This document shows positions 23,797-32,100 of a stretch of 43,841 nucleotides of DNA, in pieces; position 1 is the stretch's first letter, and each line of letters opens with the position of its first letter. The notes under the pieces are model-generated. The model searched no databases and was not told where the DNA came from. It worked only from the letters and a program-made list of their open reading frames with translations. The DNA lies in IMG/VR virus record IMGVR_UViG_3300005253_000384, positions 1-43,841 of that record, one strand, 5' to 3'. Both the position numbers and the translations under genes were made by a program. Source of the stretch: a virus.

Positions 23797-23890
23797 GGCC
23801 GCCGATGGATGGCAGTGGTTTTTTTGGGCTCGGGCTTTCCACTGCTTGGCCTGAGTGAACGTCGGTTCGATCCCGGCGGGCGGCCCTTTT
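23797..23890 (+). ncRNA. tRNA-like hairpin structure with canonical T-loop and T run
   Basis: GGCCGCC (23797-23803) pairs with GGCGGCC (23879-23885). Directly inside the 3' side is CGTCGG/CCGGCG (23860-23878) with the 7-base loop TTCGATC, the canonical tRNA T-loop. An internal stem GCAGTGG/CCACTGC (23812-23845) has a 20-nt loop. TTTT follows. Total size is about that of a long-variable-arm tRNA, but no 5-bp stem with a 7-nt anticodon loop can be found. It may be a decayed tRNA, a tRNA mimic, or a terminator with coincidental likeness. Confidence 0.5.
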
Positions 23891-23919
23891 GGAAGTGTTT
23901 CTCGAAGAGGAGTGACGCC

Positions 23920-24780
23920 ATGACAACGCTGCACGGAACGTGCGAAACGTGCAAGAAGCCGATCATCCGGATCAATCAAGCAGTGATCGGATGCGCCAAT
24001 CTGGGATGCAAGGTGCGGTGCATGCACGTCACGGAGGCGGAGTGTTATCGGAAAATGATAATTGAGCCATTGCCTTTGGCGAGCAAAGAGGGCAAGGTGC
24101 GAATCAACCCCCCGTCATCCCTTGAGGCCGCCGAGAGACGCATGAGCCTCAAGGCTCCTAAGACACGCATGAGTTATTCGATCTCCGGGTGCGTCGGCTA
24201 TTACACGATGAATCCTGGCGGAAAGAATGGGCTCGACGAAGTCCTACACAAGGATTCGCTGGACCCCGAGTTCGCCTCTGAGTTTGTGGCCGCCAAGATC
24301 GTCACAAGCACGGGCCAGTCGATGGGGCGATTGTTCGCGTCACTAGATGAACAGCGGATCGTCCCCGTCAAGTTGGATGCGTTTTGTGTACAAGAAGAGT
24401 TGAGATCTTTCCCTGGTCTGGTTAAGCCGTTTCAACTCCCCAACGATCCCTGGCTGTATGCCACGGAGGGCATGATTGCCGTGCGTGTTCCGGCGGATGC
24501 GCAAGAGGATCCGACCACGGGGCGCGTCCCCCGGGGCGTCGCCGATCTGCCGTGGCATCCACCGGACGACGCGAAGTGGGCGACGTGGCCGCGAAAGTCA
24601 CACTACGACGACGATGGGGCAACGCGGCAAAAAATCGGCGATGCAGTAATCGACGCACACTACGACCGGCTGATCCGAAAACTCCCCGCGGTTCGTTGGA
24701 CAACCGGGCGCAAACCGGGCGCGGCAATTGTCTTTCGGTTCGCCGGCGGCGAAGGCGTACTAATGCCATTGGCGAGATAA
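23920..24780 (+). CDS. Hypothetical protein with N-terminal zinc finger
   Basis: A 286-residue protein. ATG 23920 is preceded by AGAGGAG; the upstream ATG at 23809 lies in the tRNA-like element. C-x2-C at residues 8-11 and two further Cys pairs suggest zinc binding (CETCKKP, CANLGCKVRCMH). The C-terminal part has DPWLYATEGMIAVRVP and PAVRWTTGRKPGAAIVFRF, resembling phage proteins that read as two small beta domains. Role unknown, next to the replication genes. Confidence 0.55.
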   Translation: MTTLHGTCETCKKPIIRINQAVIGCANLGCKVRCMHVTEAECYRKMIIEPLPLASKEGKVRINPPSSLEAAERRMSLKAPKTRMSYSISGCVGYYTMNPGGKNGLDEVLHKDSLDPEFASEFVAAKIVTSTGQSMGRLFASLDEQRIVPVKLDAFCVQEELRSFPGLVKPFQLPNDPWLYATEGMIAVRVPADAQEDPTTGRVPRGVADLPWHPPDDAKWATWPRKSHYDDDGATRQKIGDAVIDAHYDRLIRKLPAVRWTTGRKPGAAIVFRFAGGEGVLMPLAR

Positions 24781-24793
24781 GGGCAGCACGACT

Positions 24794-24822
24794 ACCCCCC
24801 GATTAGAGAAGCGCGAGAATCC
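24794..24822. repeat. Isolated copy of the 10-kb repeat unit
   Basis: CCCCCC followed by GATTAGAGAAGCGCGAG and AATCC at 24794-24822 match the array units at 9850-9880 over the same length. It sits in the leader of the prim-pol gene, 31 nt before the start codon. Confidence 0.8.
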
Positions 24823-24852
24823 GCGGATTATCACGGATGAACTGAGGACTTC

Positions 24853-26412
24853 ATGAGCAACCCGATCCTTGAAGCGGCGATCGCCTACGCCGACCGTGGT
24901 TGGCCGGTGGTGCCGCTACGCCCCAAGGGCAAGGCGCCCTGGCTGGCTGAGTGGCAAATTAACGCCACGAAGGACAGCGAGACGGTTGTGGAGTGGTGGA
25001 ACGGGCGGCCGGCGTCGAACGTGGGAATCCAGCTGGGCCAGCGAGGCGGGTTGATTGATATCGAAGGCGACGAGGCAGATAGTGAAAAAGAGATCCTCGC
25101 CCTGTTCGGTGGCCAAATCCCCCACTGCCCCACGTTCAAGTCGGCCCGATCCATTCACCGAATTTTCCAGTGGCACGAACGGCTGCCGGGTGGCGCCGTG
25201 ATTCACATTGGCGCCATTGAAATCAGGATCGGAAATCACAGCAAAGGCGCCCAGTCCGTTTTCCCGCCGTCGATCCACGCTAGTGGGGCCACGTATACCT
25301 GGCTGGAGGGGCTAACGCCTGACGACGTTGAGCCACCCGAACTAACGGCGATCCTGCTGGCACGCATCTACAACGCGGCCGGCGAAGAAACGGCCGTGGC
25401 TCCGGAAGAACACGGGCCCGGGGCATGGCGAAAATTCTTCGACCAAGACAACGTACTGGAAACGAAGGACGGCCGTGACAACGCCCTGTTGAGCCTGGCA
25501 TGCAAGCAAGCGGCCCGCATCCCAAACATCGGCGACGCCCAAGAGCAGGCCGATCTGTACACGATGATGGTTGCAATGAACTTAGCCAAGTGCAAGCCGC
25601 CGCTGGAGGACAAGGACGTCGAGCGAATCCATCGTCAGGCGATCAACTACACTCGCGGCGACACCAGCAGGGAGGCCAGGGAGGCCGCTGGGTTTACCGA
25701 GTTGGGGCTGCAATTCGAGAACGGCCTCTGGCTGCCCGGATCGTGGGAACTTGTTACCGTGCTCAGCGACCCACCTGAATATCGGTTGCATGTGCCCCAG
25801 TGGGAGGAGCTTACTAGCGACGGTCGAGGTATCGTGCCGCTTTCGCTAGAGGAGCTTCGCGACTCAAACAAGGTCGCAGCCAAGGTGCAGGCTATCACGC
25901 GGATCGTAGTACTGGACGACAGGCCGCGGAAGTGGCCCAACATCTGGCACGGACTGCCCGGCAACCTAAAGGACAAGCGAAAGTCGACGCGAGGTTTGAT
26001 GGCCCAGCTCGTGGCGGCGTCTGAACTGGAGCAGGCCCCAAGCGTCGAGAAGCGATACGTGGTGGTGGCAGAGATTTTCCAGGAGATCGTGGTAGACCGG
26101 GCAAAAGCGGCCCGCGACGACGACAAGCCGAACCAGTACTGGCCGACGAAGATGTCAGACGGCACGATCTGGTTCCGCTGGGCTGAAGCCTGGAAGGAAC
26201 CGCTACGCGATAAGCTGTTGACAATCGCCGAACGATCTGAGCTACGGCGAAGATTGGGGATCGACAACGCCGACTTTGCGCTGCACGGGGCGGACCGCAA
26301 GCGGTACTGCATACTCAAGCCCCGCCACGCCAATACATTACAACAGATCATCGACGCCGAATCGCGGGGCGCGCAAAAAGAAACGAAGAGCCCAGAGACG
26401 TACCCCCCATGA
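24853..26412 (+). CDS. Bifunctional DNA primase-polymerase (prim-pol) with PriCT-like region
   Basis: A 519-residue replication protein. The N-terminus (IAYADRGWPVVPLRPKGKAP) is typical of prim-pol proteins. The metal site DIEGD is near residue 68, followed by SIHRIFQW and IRIGNHSKGAQSVFPPSIH. A PriCT-like helical part follows (GRDNALLSLACKQAARI, KPPLEDKDVERIHRQA). No helicase domain is fused; the SNF2 or UvrD protein or a host enzyme would supply unwinding. It would make primers and may extend them. It lies directly before the palindrome and repeats proposed as origin. Confidence 0.85.
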   Translation: MSNPILEAAIAYADRGWPVVPLRPKGKAPWLAEWQINATKDSETVVEWWNGRPASNVGIQLGQRGGLIDIEGDEADSEKEILALFGGQIPHCPTFKSARSIHRIFQWHERLPGGAVIHIGAIEIRIGNHSKGAQSVFPPSIHASGATYTWLEGLTPDDVEPPELTAILLARIYNAAGEETAVAPEEHGPGAWRKFFDQDNVLETKDGRDNALLSLACKQAARIPNIGDAQEQADLYTMMVAMNLAKCKPPLEDKDVERIHRQAINYTRGDTSREAREAAGFTELGLQFENGLWLPGSWELVTVLSDPPEYRLHVPQWEELTSDGRGIVPLSLEELRDSNKVAAKVQAITRIVVLDDRPRKWPNIWHGLPGNLKDKRKSTRGLMAQLVAASELEQAPSVEKRYVVVAEIFQEIVVDRAKAARDDDKPNQYWPTKMSDGTIWFRWAEAWKEPLRDKLLTIAERSELRRRLGIDNADFALHGADRKRYCILKPRHANTLQQIIDAESRGAQKETKSPETYPP

Positions 26413-26718
26413 CTTAACCCTTGTCCCTGTAGATACTTAACTACCTCGCGCAAAAAGAACACAGCGCCCATGATGAGACCCTATTTTGCGCCACCTAACT
26501 CCTATCCCTGCAACGACTTAACTGCCCTCGCGCAAAAACAAAACCCATATCAACCGGCTGGGAGTTTCCCGTTCTCCAGAAACAGTTTTGTTTTTGCGCG
26601 AGGGCAGTTAAGTCGTTGGTATGATTAGACTTAGGTGCCGCAAAATAGGTTCAATCGGGTTTTGTGTTGTATGCAGGAGCTACGCATGAAGGTCGGCGCG
26701 CGGGGGGTAGCGCAAAAA
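26371..26718. other. Candidate replication origin: iteron-like repeats around a long palindrome
   Basis: GCGCAAAAA occurs at 26371, 26448, 26530 and 26710, and inverted at 26591. Two direct repeats of about 45 nt (around 26412-26457 and 26494-26539) carry ACTTAACT and GCGCAAAAA. A perfect 34-bp inverted repeat (26511-26544 with 26585-26618) has a 40-nt spacer and continues outward with partial pairing to 26480 and 26649. It follows the prim-pol gene and is not coding. Confidence 0.6.
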
Positions 26719-26788
26719 GAAACGCGAAAAACGGCCCCCTCCTGAGAGAGGGTGGTATAAAACGAGGTTTTGACACGGAGGTGAAGGG
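26413..26788. other. Non-coding region between prim-pol and ParB/MT-A70 genes
   Basis: About 375 nt with no gene. It holds the repeats and palindrome described above, and then TATAAA at 26756-26761 and the ribosome site of the next gene. Confidence 0.7.
26480..26649. repeat. Long imperfect palindrome, perfect over 34 bp
   Basis: Inner arms 26511-26544 and 26585-26618 are exact complements. Outer arms 26480-26490 with 26639-26649 (11 bp) and 26492-26498 with 26631-26637 (7 bp) are also exact. The loop is 26545-26584. Confidence 0.9.
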
Positions 26789-27994
26789 ATGAGTGAAGTG
26801 CTACATGAGTTCACGATTGACGAGGAATTCGAGTCGCTGATTCTGCCATTAACGGACGGCGAGTACCAGTTGCTCAAGACGAGCATCGAAGCCAACGGGT
26901 GCCTCGATCCAGTGATCGTCTGGCAGGAGGAGCAAATCCTCCTGGATGGCCACAACCGGGTAGAAATCTGCGACGAACTCGAAACACAGTTCGACGTCCG
27001 CGAAATGTCATTCGAGAGCCGGGCCGCCGCGAAGGAGTGGGTGATCCTGCATCAATTGGGGCGGCGCAACCTGCCGGTGTATCATCGCTGCGAGCTGGCG
27101 TTGGCGCTGGAGCCGAGCATTCGAGCAAGAGCGAAGGCAAATCAGTCGGTGGCGGGGGGTAGCGGAGGTTTATCCCCATCGCTGGGGGGAGAGAAGCTTT
27201 CCCCGACATCGGGGAAAGCGCTCGACACTGAACGGGAACTGGCCCGCATCGCCGACGTCGGGCACGACACGATGCACAAGGTGATGCACATCCGCCCCAG
27301 GATCGACGACAAGACGAGGGAGCAACTGCGGGCGAGGCCACCCGAGAAAACCGTCAACGGTGTCTACAAGCAACTCACGAAAGCCGCCAAGAAGGCCAAG
27401 CAAATCGCCGCCACGGAGACGGCCGAGTTGCCTGACGGCATCTTCAACGTGATCGTGGCCGATCCCCCCTGGCAGTATTTCAACCGCGAGGATGATGCGG
27501 AACACAGGGCGGCCAATCCGTACCCTTCGATGTCAATCGAGGCAATCACCAACTACGGCAAACAGCCGGACGAGAACGGCGGCTGGATGGACGGAACCGG
27601 CGTGCAGACCATCGCGGACGAGAACGCGATCCTCTGGCTCTGGACAACCAACGCCCATATCGAGCATTCGTTCGGCATCGCCCGGGAATGGGGCTTCGAA
27701 CCGAAAACGATTCTGACTTGGGCCAAGGACCGCATGGGCATGGGGGAATGGCTCAGGGGACAAACGGAGCACTGCTTGATGTGCGTCCGCGGGAAGCCAG
27801 TCGTTCGCCTCACGAGCGAAACGACGCTCATCAAGGGGCCGATGCGAGAACACAGTCGCAAGCCGGACGAGTTCTACGCGATGGTTGAGAAGCTTTGCCC
27901 GGGCAAGGCAAGGGCAGAATTGTTCTCTCGCACGGAACGCGAGGGGTGGACGACCGCCGGAGCCGAAAAAGGGATGTTCAATGACAACGAGTAA
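26789..27994 (+). CDS. ParB-like domain fused to MT-A70 adenine methyltransferase
   Basis: A 401-residue protein with GGAGGTG just before ATG. Residues about 15-120 resemble the ParB N-terminal nuclease/CTPase-like domain, including LLDGHNRVEICDEL (near residue 50). A low-complexity linker and a helical DNA-binding-like segment follow. Residues about 215-395 are an MT-A70 domain with NVIVADPPWQYF (catalytic DPPW near 224), WLWTTNAHIEHSFGIAREWGF and EHSRKPDEFYAMVEKL. It would methylate adenine N6 at a short site. It lies directly after the proposed origin. It overlaps the next gene by 14 nt. Confidence 0.88.
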   Translation: MSEVLHEFTIDEEFESLILPLTDGEYQLLKTSIEANGCLDPVIVWQEEQILLDGHNRVEICDELETQFDVREMSFESRAAAKEWVILHQLGRRNLPVYHRCELALALEPSIRARAKANQSVAGGSGGLSPSLGGEKLSPTSGKALDTERELARIADVGHDTMHKVMHIRPRIDDKTREQLRARPPEKTVNGVYKQLTKAAKKAKQIAATETAELPDGIFNVIVADPPWQYFNREDDAEHRAANPYPSMSIEAITNYGKQPDENGGWMDGTGVQTIADENAILWLWTTNAHIEHSFGIAREWGFEPKTILTWAKDRMGMGEWLRGQTEHCLMCVRGKPVVRLTSETTLIKGPMREHSRKPDEFYAMVEKLCPGKARAELFSRTEREGWTTAGAEKGMFNDNE

Positions 27995-28604
27995 CGAGAG
28001 GTTTCAGACGCAACTGGCGTTCGGAAAAATCGCCGAACAACAGATCATTATGTGGCTGCGTCGCCGGTGTGGTTATGCAGTTCTGCCCGTGTACGAATTG
28101 GAAATGAGCACGGGCAAGGGGCCGCAACTGTTTTTCCCAGACAGTGAATGCGTCGCGCCGGACGTCTTGGCCATTCGCGGAGAAGACACGAAGTGGATTG
28201 AAGCCAAACGAAAGACCGTCTTTACGTGGCACCGATACTCACGAGCATGGACGACCGGCATAGATCGTCGGCATTTCCGCGAGTATCAGCGGATTGCCGA
28301 GCAAACCCCGTTCCCGGTTTATCTCCTATTTTTGCACGAGTCTAGCAGGCCAAGCCAAAACGACCGGGATCACAATTGCCCCGACGAGTGTCCGTCGGGA
28401 CTGTTTGGTGATGATCTCGCCCTCCTGGTCGAAAGGGTGAACCATGAAAGCGATGAATGGGGCTCTAACGGCATGGTGTATTGGCGACACGATGACTTGC
28501 CGCAAATTGCCACGCTTGAAGAAGTGCAAAGCGTCTTTAGTGCTTTTCTGAAAGAGCGAAGAGACAAGTTCGCCGGCCAACCCATGCCGGGATTCGAGGA
28601 TTAG
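27981..28604 (+). CDS. PD-(D/E)XK nuclease-like protein
   Basis: A 207-residue protein; ATG 27981 is chosen since the upstream in-frame ATG at 27885 sits deep in the previous gene. GKIAEQQIIMWLRRRCGYAVLP, then CVAPDVLAI (PD near residue 59) and KWIEAKRK (EAK near residue 73), give the E, D and ExK set of this nuclease fold, like Holliday junction resolvases. Later TGIDRRHFREYQRIAEQTPF follows the pattern of phage homologues. The substrate is unknown. Confidence 0.7.
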   Translation: MTTSNERFQTQLAFGKIAEQQIIMWLRRRCGYAVLPVYELEMSTGKGPQLFFPDSECVAPDVLAIRGEDTKWIEAKRKTVFTWHRYSRAWTTGIDRRHFREYQRIAEQTPFPVYLLFLHESSRPSQNDRDHNCPDECPSGLFGDDLALLVERVNHESDEWGSNGMVYWRHDDLPQIATLEEVQSVFSAFLKERRDKFAGQPMPGFED

Positions 28605-28609
28605 AACCC

Positions 28610-30265
28610 ATGCCCCAGATAGCCAGACTGATCGGCGGCGCCGGGACCGGCAAGACTACCGAGTCCCTACGCATCATGGACGGCGTGCTTGAACGCGTCC
28701 ACGATCCGCACCTGATCGGCTTCGTGTCCTTCACCAGGGCCGCACGGCGCGAGGCGTCCAGCCGAGCCGCCGATCGGTTCGGCATGAAGCCCCAGAAGCT
28801 CGAGACGGAAGGTTGGTTCAAAACCCATCATGCGATCTGTTACAAGCAGTTGGGCGTGGGCAAGGAGCTAATCACAGACAACGCCGAGTCAAAAGCATGG
28901 ATTCGTAACAATGTGGACGAGGACGCCGCTCAGGTGATCGACGACTCGGCCGATATGGCTGAGGCATTTGCCGGCAAGGCGACCGACGCCGACAAGGCCC
29001 TGGCAATCTGGGGCGAGGCCCGCAACCGCCTAGAGCCGCTGGAGAATGCCTGGGGCCGGGCCGAGGCGACCAGCGAGCGGACGCCGAGCTACCTGGACGT
29101 CGAAGAAATCGTGCAACGCTACGAGCAGGCCAAGCGGTTGGACGGCCGTGTGGACTTCACCGATATTCTGGCCCGCTTTTCAGGTTGGCATCTCGCTGTC
29201 CGTGGTGGGGCCGAGAAATGCGAGCCCGACGGCGAGGTCCCGGCCGTCCCCTGCTGGTTTTTTGACGAAGCCCAGGACAACTCGGCCCTAACGGACGCCG
29301 TCGCCCGTCGGCTAATTTCCCACGACGATTGCGAGTACGCCTACGTCGTCGGAGACTTTTTCCAATCTATCTACGGCTTCGGAGGGGCGTCGCCCCACTA
29401 CTTCATGGGGTGGGACGTGAGCAAGGAGCGAACCATGCCCAAGTCGTACCGGTGCCCGCCGGCCATCCTGGACGTCGGTGAGGAGATCCTTCGTGACTGT
29501 ACCGACTACTGGGACCGCGGCATCCAGCCGGCGGATCACGAGGGGGTTGTCGACACGGCCGAAATGGGTAGGGGTATCGTGGCCGATGTCGATCCCGCCG
29601 AATCCTGGCTACTGCTGGCCAGGACCAACCTGCTAGCCCGCAAGTGGGGCCGTTTATTGGACGCCAGCGGCGTGCCCTGGACGCCCACGCGAGGCGGGGG
29701 CGGATGGGCGGCCCCTCGACGCAACGCCGCCATACGCGGCCTGATGGCCATTCAGGCGGGGGCGCCGATCGACGGGGCGGTATGGCTGGACATTCTGAAA
29801 TACGTGCCCAGTAGGTTTGAGGGACAGGAAACCATCGTACGGGGGACGAAGACGGACTTCGCTGGCTGCGACGCGGACGAGGCCGAGGATGAATGGCCGT
29901 TCTTGCTGCCCGACTCACTGCATGAGGTAGGTGCTACGAAAGCGTTCGTCGTGTTCGCGCGCGCCGGCGCGTGGATGCAGTGGATACCCAAGTCTCGCGA
30001 GTACGTCGCCGCCGTCGGCCGCTGGGGCGAGGAGGCAATCCAGGCCGCCAATGTTCGGGTGGGGACGATCCACTCGGTCAAGGGTTCCGAGGCGGACAAC
30101 GTGGCTGTGTTGACGACGCTGAACGAGGCGACGGTCAAGGGCATGCGGACGGACGCCGGCACGGACGAGGAACTGCGGGTATGGTACGTGGCCGCCACGC
30201 GGGCGCGGCGGCGGCTGATTTGGGTCCGTGAGAACACCAGATATCGAAAGAGGGTGCCGGCATGA
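28610..30265 (+). CDS. UvrD/PcrA-type superfamily 1 helicase
   Basis: A 551-residue ATPase. Motifs in order: GGAGTGKT near residue 9, FVSFTRAARREA near 38, DEAQD near 218, GDFFQSIYGFGGA near 247, SYRCPPAILDV near 278, GTIHSVKGSEADNV near 484 and VWYVAATRARRRL near 523. Shorter than cellular UvrD because of compact 1B and 2B parts. It would unwind DNA 3' to 5' during replication or repair. Its stop overlaps the next gene by 4 nt. Confidence 0.9.
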   Translation: MPQIARLIGGAGTGKTTESLRIMDGVLERVHDPHLIGFVSFTRAARREASSRAADRFGMKPQKLETEGWFKTHHAICYKQLGVGKELITDNAESKAWIRNNVDEDAAQVIDDSADMAEAFAGKATDADKALAIWGEARNRLEPLENAWGRAEATSERTPSYLDVEEIVQRYEQAKRLDGRVDFTDILARFSGWHLAVRGGAEKCEPDGEVPAVPCWFFDEAQDNSALTDAVARRLISHDDCEYAYVVGDFFQSIYGFGGASPHYFMGWDVSKERTMPKSYRCPPAILDVGEEILRDCTDYWDRGIQPADHEGVVDTAEMGRGIVADVDPAESWLLLARTNLLARKWGRLLDASGVPWTPTRGGGGWAAPRRNAAIRGLMAIQAGAPIDGAVWLDILKYVPSRFEGQETIVRGTKTDFAGCDADEAEDEWPFLLPDSLHEVGATKAFVVFARAGAWMQWIPKSREYVAAVGRWGEEAIQAANVRVGTIHSVKGSEADNVAVLTTLNEATVKGMRTDAGTDEELRVWYVAATRARRRLIWVRENTRYRKRVPA

Positions 30266-30522
30266 CTACTCCGAAACGGTACGCAATTATCAAACGAGAC
30301 TTCCCCGGATCACTGTTGTTGGTTCGTACCGGCGACTTTTACGAAGCGTTTCATGAGGACGCAGTTACGGCCGCGCGAATACTTGGGTTGGTGGTCACCA
30401 CACGGATCAACGGCAAAAAATCTATGCCAATGACAGGCTTTCCGTGCCACTCTCTGGATCAATACATCGACAAACTCAAGGCGGCCGATATCAGGGTTGC
30501 GATAGTTATGAATTACGAATGA
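30262..30522 (+). CDS. Free-standing MutS domain I (mismatch-recognition) protein
   Basis: An 86-residue protein that covers only MutS domain I. LLVRTGDFYEAFHEDAVTAARILG matches the mismatch-reading wedge region, with the Phe-x-Glu (F-Y-E, near residue 24-26) that in MutS stacks on the mispair. KKSMPMTGFPCHSLDQYIDK and VAIVMNY follow. The clamp, lever and ATPase domains are absent. It is coupled to the UvrD-like gene and followed by a nuclease gene, so it may guide repair or recombination; this is inference. Confidence 0.8.
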   Translation: MTTPKRYAIIKRDFPGSLLLVRTGDFYEAFHEDAVTAARILGLVVTTRINGKKSMPMTGFPCHSLDQYIDKLKAADIRVAIVMNYE

Positions 30523-30531
30523 GGTAAACGC

Positions 30532-30861
30532 ATGACTCCCGAAGGCAAGCTCGCCAAGCAGATCAAGGATTATCTCGACGGGCGAAAAGCAAAGCACGAG
30601 CTCTGGTGGTTTAAGGTCCACGGCCACCCCATGCAAGAATCGAAGATCCCCGACACTATAGTCATTATCCACGGGCACGTACTGTTTCTTGAGGCGAAGG
30701 CGGGCGGAAAGAAACCGGACAAGGGGCAGCTTCAAAAGATGCGACTTATTGAAGAAGCCGGCGGTACGTGCCGCGTGGTGTGGACGCTGGACGACGCAAA
30801 AGACGCCGTGAACGAGGTCATGGACCGACGAACCGCCGAAATTGGTAAGGAGAAACCATGA
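30532..30861 (+). CDS. VRR-NUC family nuclease
   Basis: A 109-residue protein of the size of phage stand-alone VRR-NUC domains. E4 of TPEGK, ESKIPDTIVI (PD near residue 42) and LFLEAKAGG (EAK near residue 54-56) form the active site; RVVWTLDDAKDAVNEV closes the fold. Family members cut branched or flapped DNA. It lies right after the MutS domain I gene. Confidence 0.85.
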   Translation: MTPEGKLAKQIKDYLDGRKAKHELWWFKVHGHPMQESKIPDTIVIIHGHVLFLEAKAGGKKPDKGQLQKMRLIEEAGGTCRVVWTLDDAKDAVNEVMDRRTAEIGKEKP

Positions 30862-31031
30862 GCGACGTGAAAACACAAGCTATCGAGACCCGCATCGACG
30901 CGGCACTGTTCGGCCGGCGTTACTGGACTACGCCTGGTCTACGGAAGGCAAAGCGGTCCAGCGTCAACGCGATGGCTGACCTTAGCGTGTGGCAGATAGA
31001 GGTTACCCCCGCCTCGGCGGCAAACCCCTAA
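30858..31031 (+). CDS. Small hypothetical protein
   Basis: A 57-residue protein whose ATG overlaps the nuclease stop. Amphipathic start and a basic middle (GLRKAKRSSV). No family recognised; coupling supports it. Confidence 0.5.
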   Translation: MSDVKTQAIETRIDAALFGRRYWTTPGLRKAKRSSVNAMADLSVWQIEVTPASAANP

Positions 31032-31059
31032 CCGCGGAACCCCTATTAAGGAGAAACAC

Positions 31060-32100
31060 ATGAGCCCCCAGACGATTGAGGATCGCGACGTAAAAGACCC
31101 GGCCGAGGAAACGCAGATTGTCTACGTGGTGGAGATTCCGATCCCCATCACGTCGGACTCGCTGAAGTGCGGTGTGCGACTGGCGCCCGAGGGCGACAGC
31201 GAAGGCTACTACTTGAGCGACTGGTGGGCCGAGAAGGAGGGCGAGGGAAGTTTCGAGAAGGAGGGCGAACTGGGATACGACTACGCCGAGAACGGTGATG
31301 TGTTCCCGTTTTCGACGCACCGGTCAGCCGCTTTGGCGGCCGCCCATCGGTTGAGGAACAAGCTGGCGGAAATCGATCCCGATGACGACTTGAAAGCCCA
31401 AGATGACGTGAGGCGATTCATGGTCGCCGCCGAGATTGGCGAGGTCCCCGAGCTGAACGAACCAGAACCGGAAGGCGACTCGCTGCCGTCCGGGGAGAGC
31501 CCGTTGTCGGAAGAGGACGAGCTGAAGATCTCGCGGCAGTTCATCGCCGAGAATCATGCGCAGGCGAAAGAGGCCTTACGGCTGAAAGCCATCTGGGTCG
31601 ATTTGAAAGCAGAAACATCGGTGGCCAAGAAGAAGATGGAGAACGCCCAGGATGCCCACGCGGAAATGTCCCTGACTCGCGTCGCCGACCTCCGCGAGAT
31701 CTTCCAAAATGACGTAGCGTCCAGGCCGTTGATTGACCCCACGCAGAATCCGGCCATCGACGACAACCAGCCCGAGCCGGCCTTGGCAGAGCCCTGGCGG
31801 GCCGTGCTGATCTCGGAACTCAGTTTGTCCCAGTCCATCGTGGGCCATCTGGCGAAGAATCCGGGCCATGCAATCACCACGCTGGGCGAACTGGCGGACT
31901 TCGAGGCCGACATGTGCAACAAGGGGTTCGCCAACCCGCTATGCGGGATCCCAGAAATCGGGGCCAGCGCGGCCGCGAAAATCTGCGAGGCGAGGCTGGA
32001 GTACTTCCGATATTCGGCTGGGTGGTGCAGAGTGACGAAGAGGCTCATGTGGCGTGCGTGGAAACGTCATTGCCACCGGTGGCGGACGGCGAGGAGTTGA
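31060..32100 (+). CDS. Hypothetical protein, C-terminus probably frameshifted
   Basis: A 346-residue frame with AAGGAG 9 nt before ATG. Residues about 90-115 and 165-210 are helical and charged; residues about 250-310 hold ISELSLSQSIVGHLAKNPGH and GIPEIGASAAAKICEARLEY, resembling a helical HhH-like or tandem-helix module. After about position 32010 this frame becomes Arg/Trp-rich and unlike coding sequence. The -1 frame instead reads VVQSDEEAHVACVETSLPPV to 32144 with normal codon use. A -1 slip or mutation near 32010-32030 is likely. Confidence 0.55.
   Translation: MSPQTIEDRDVKDPAEETQIVYVVEIPIPITSDSLKCGVRLAPEGDSEGYYLSDWWAEKEGEGSFEKEGELGYDYAENGDVFPFSTHRSAALAAAHRLRNKLAEIDPDDDLKAQDDVRRFMVAAEIGEVPELNEPEPEGDSLPSGESPLSEEDELKISRQFIAENHAQAKEALRLKAIWVDLKAETSVAKKKMENAQDAHAEMSLTRVADLREIFQNDVASRPLIDPTQNPAIDDNQPEPALAEPWRAVLISELSLSQSIVGHLAKNPGHAITTLGELADFEADMCNKGFANPLCGIPEIGASAAAKICEARLEYFRYSAGWCRVTKRLMWRAWKRHCHRWRTARS

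Noticed and set aside
23797-23890. Intact class II tRNA
   Set aside because: Size and T arm fit, but no anticodon arm can be formed and the internal stem has a 20-nt loop.
26770-26775. TTGACA as a -35 box
   Set aside because: It sits 14 nt before a start codon and no -10 box follows at a suitable distance.
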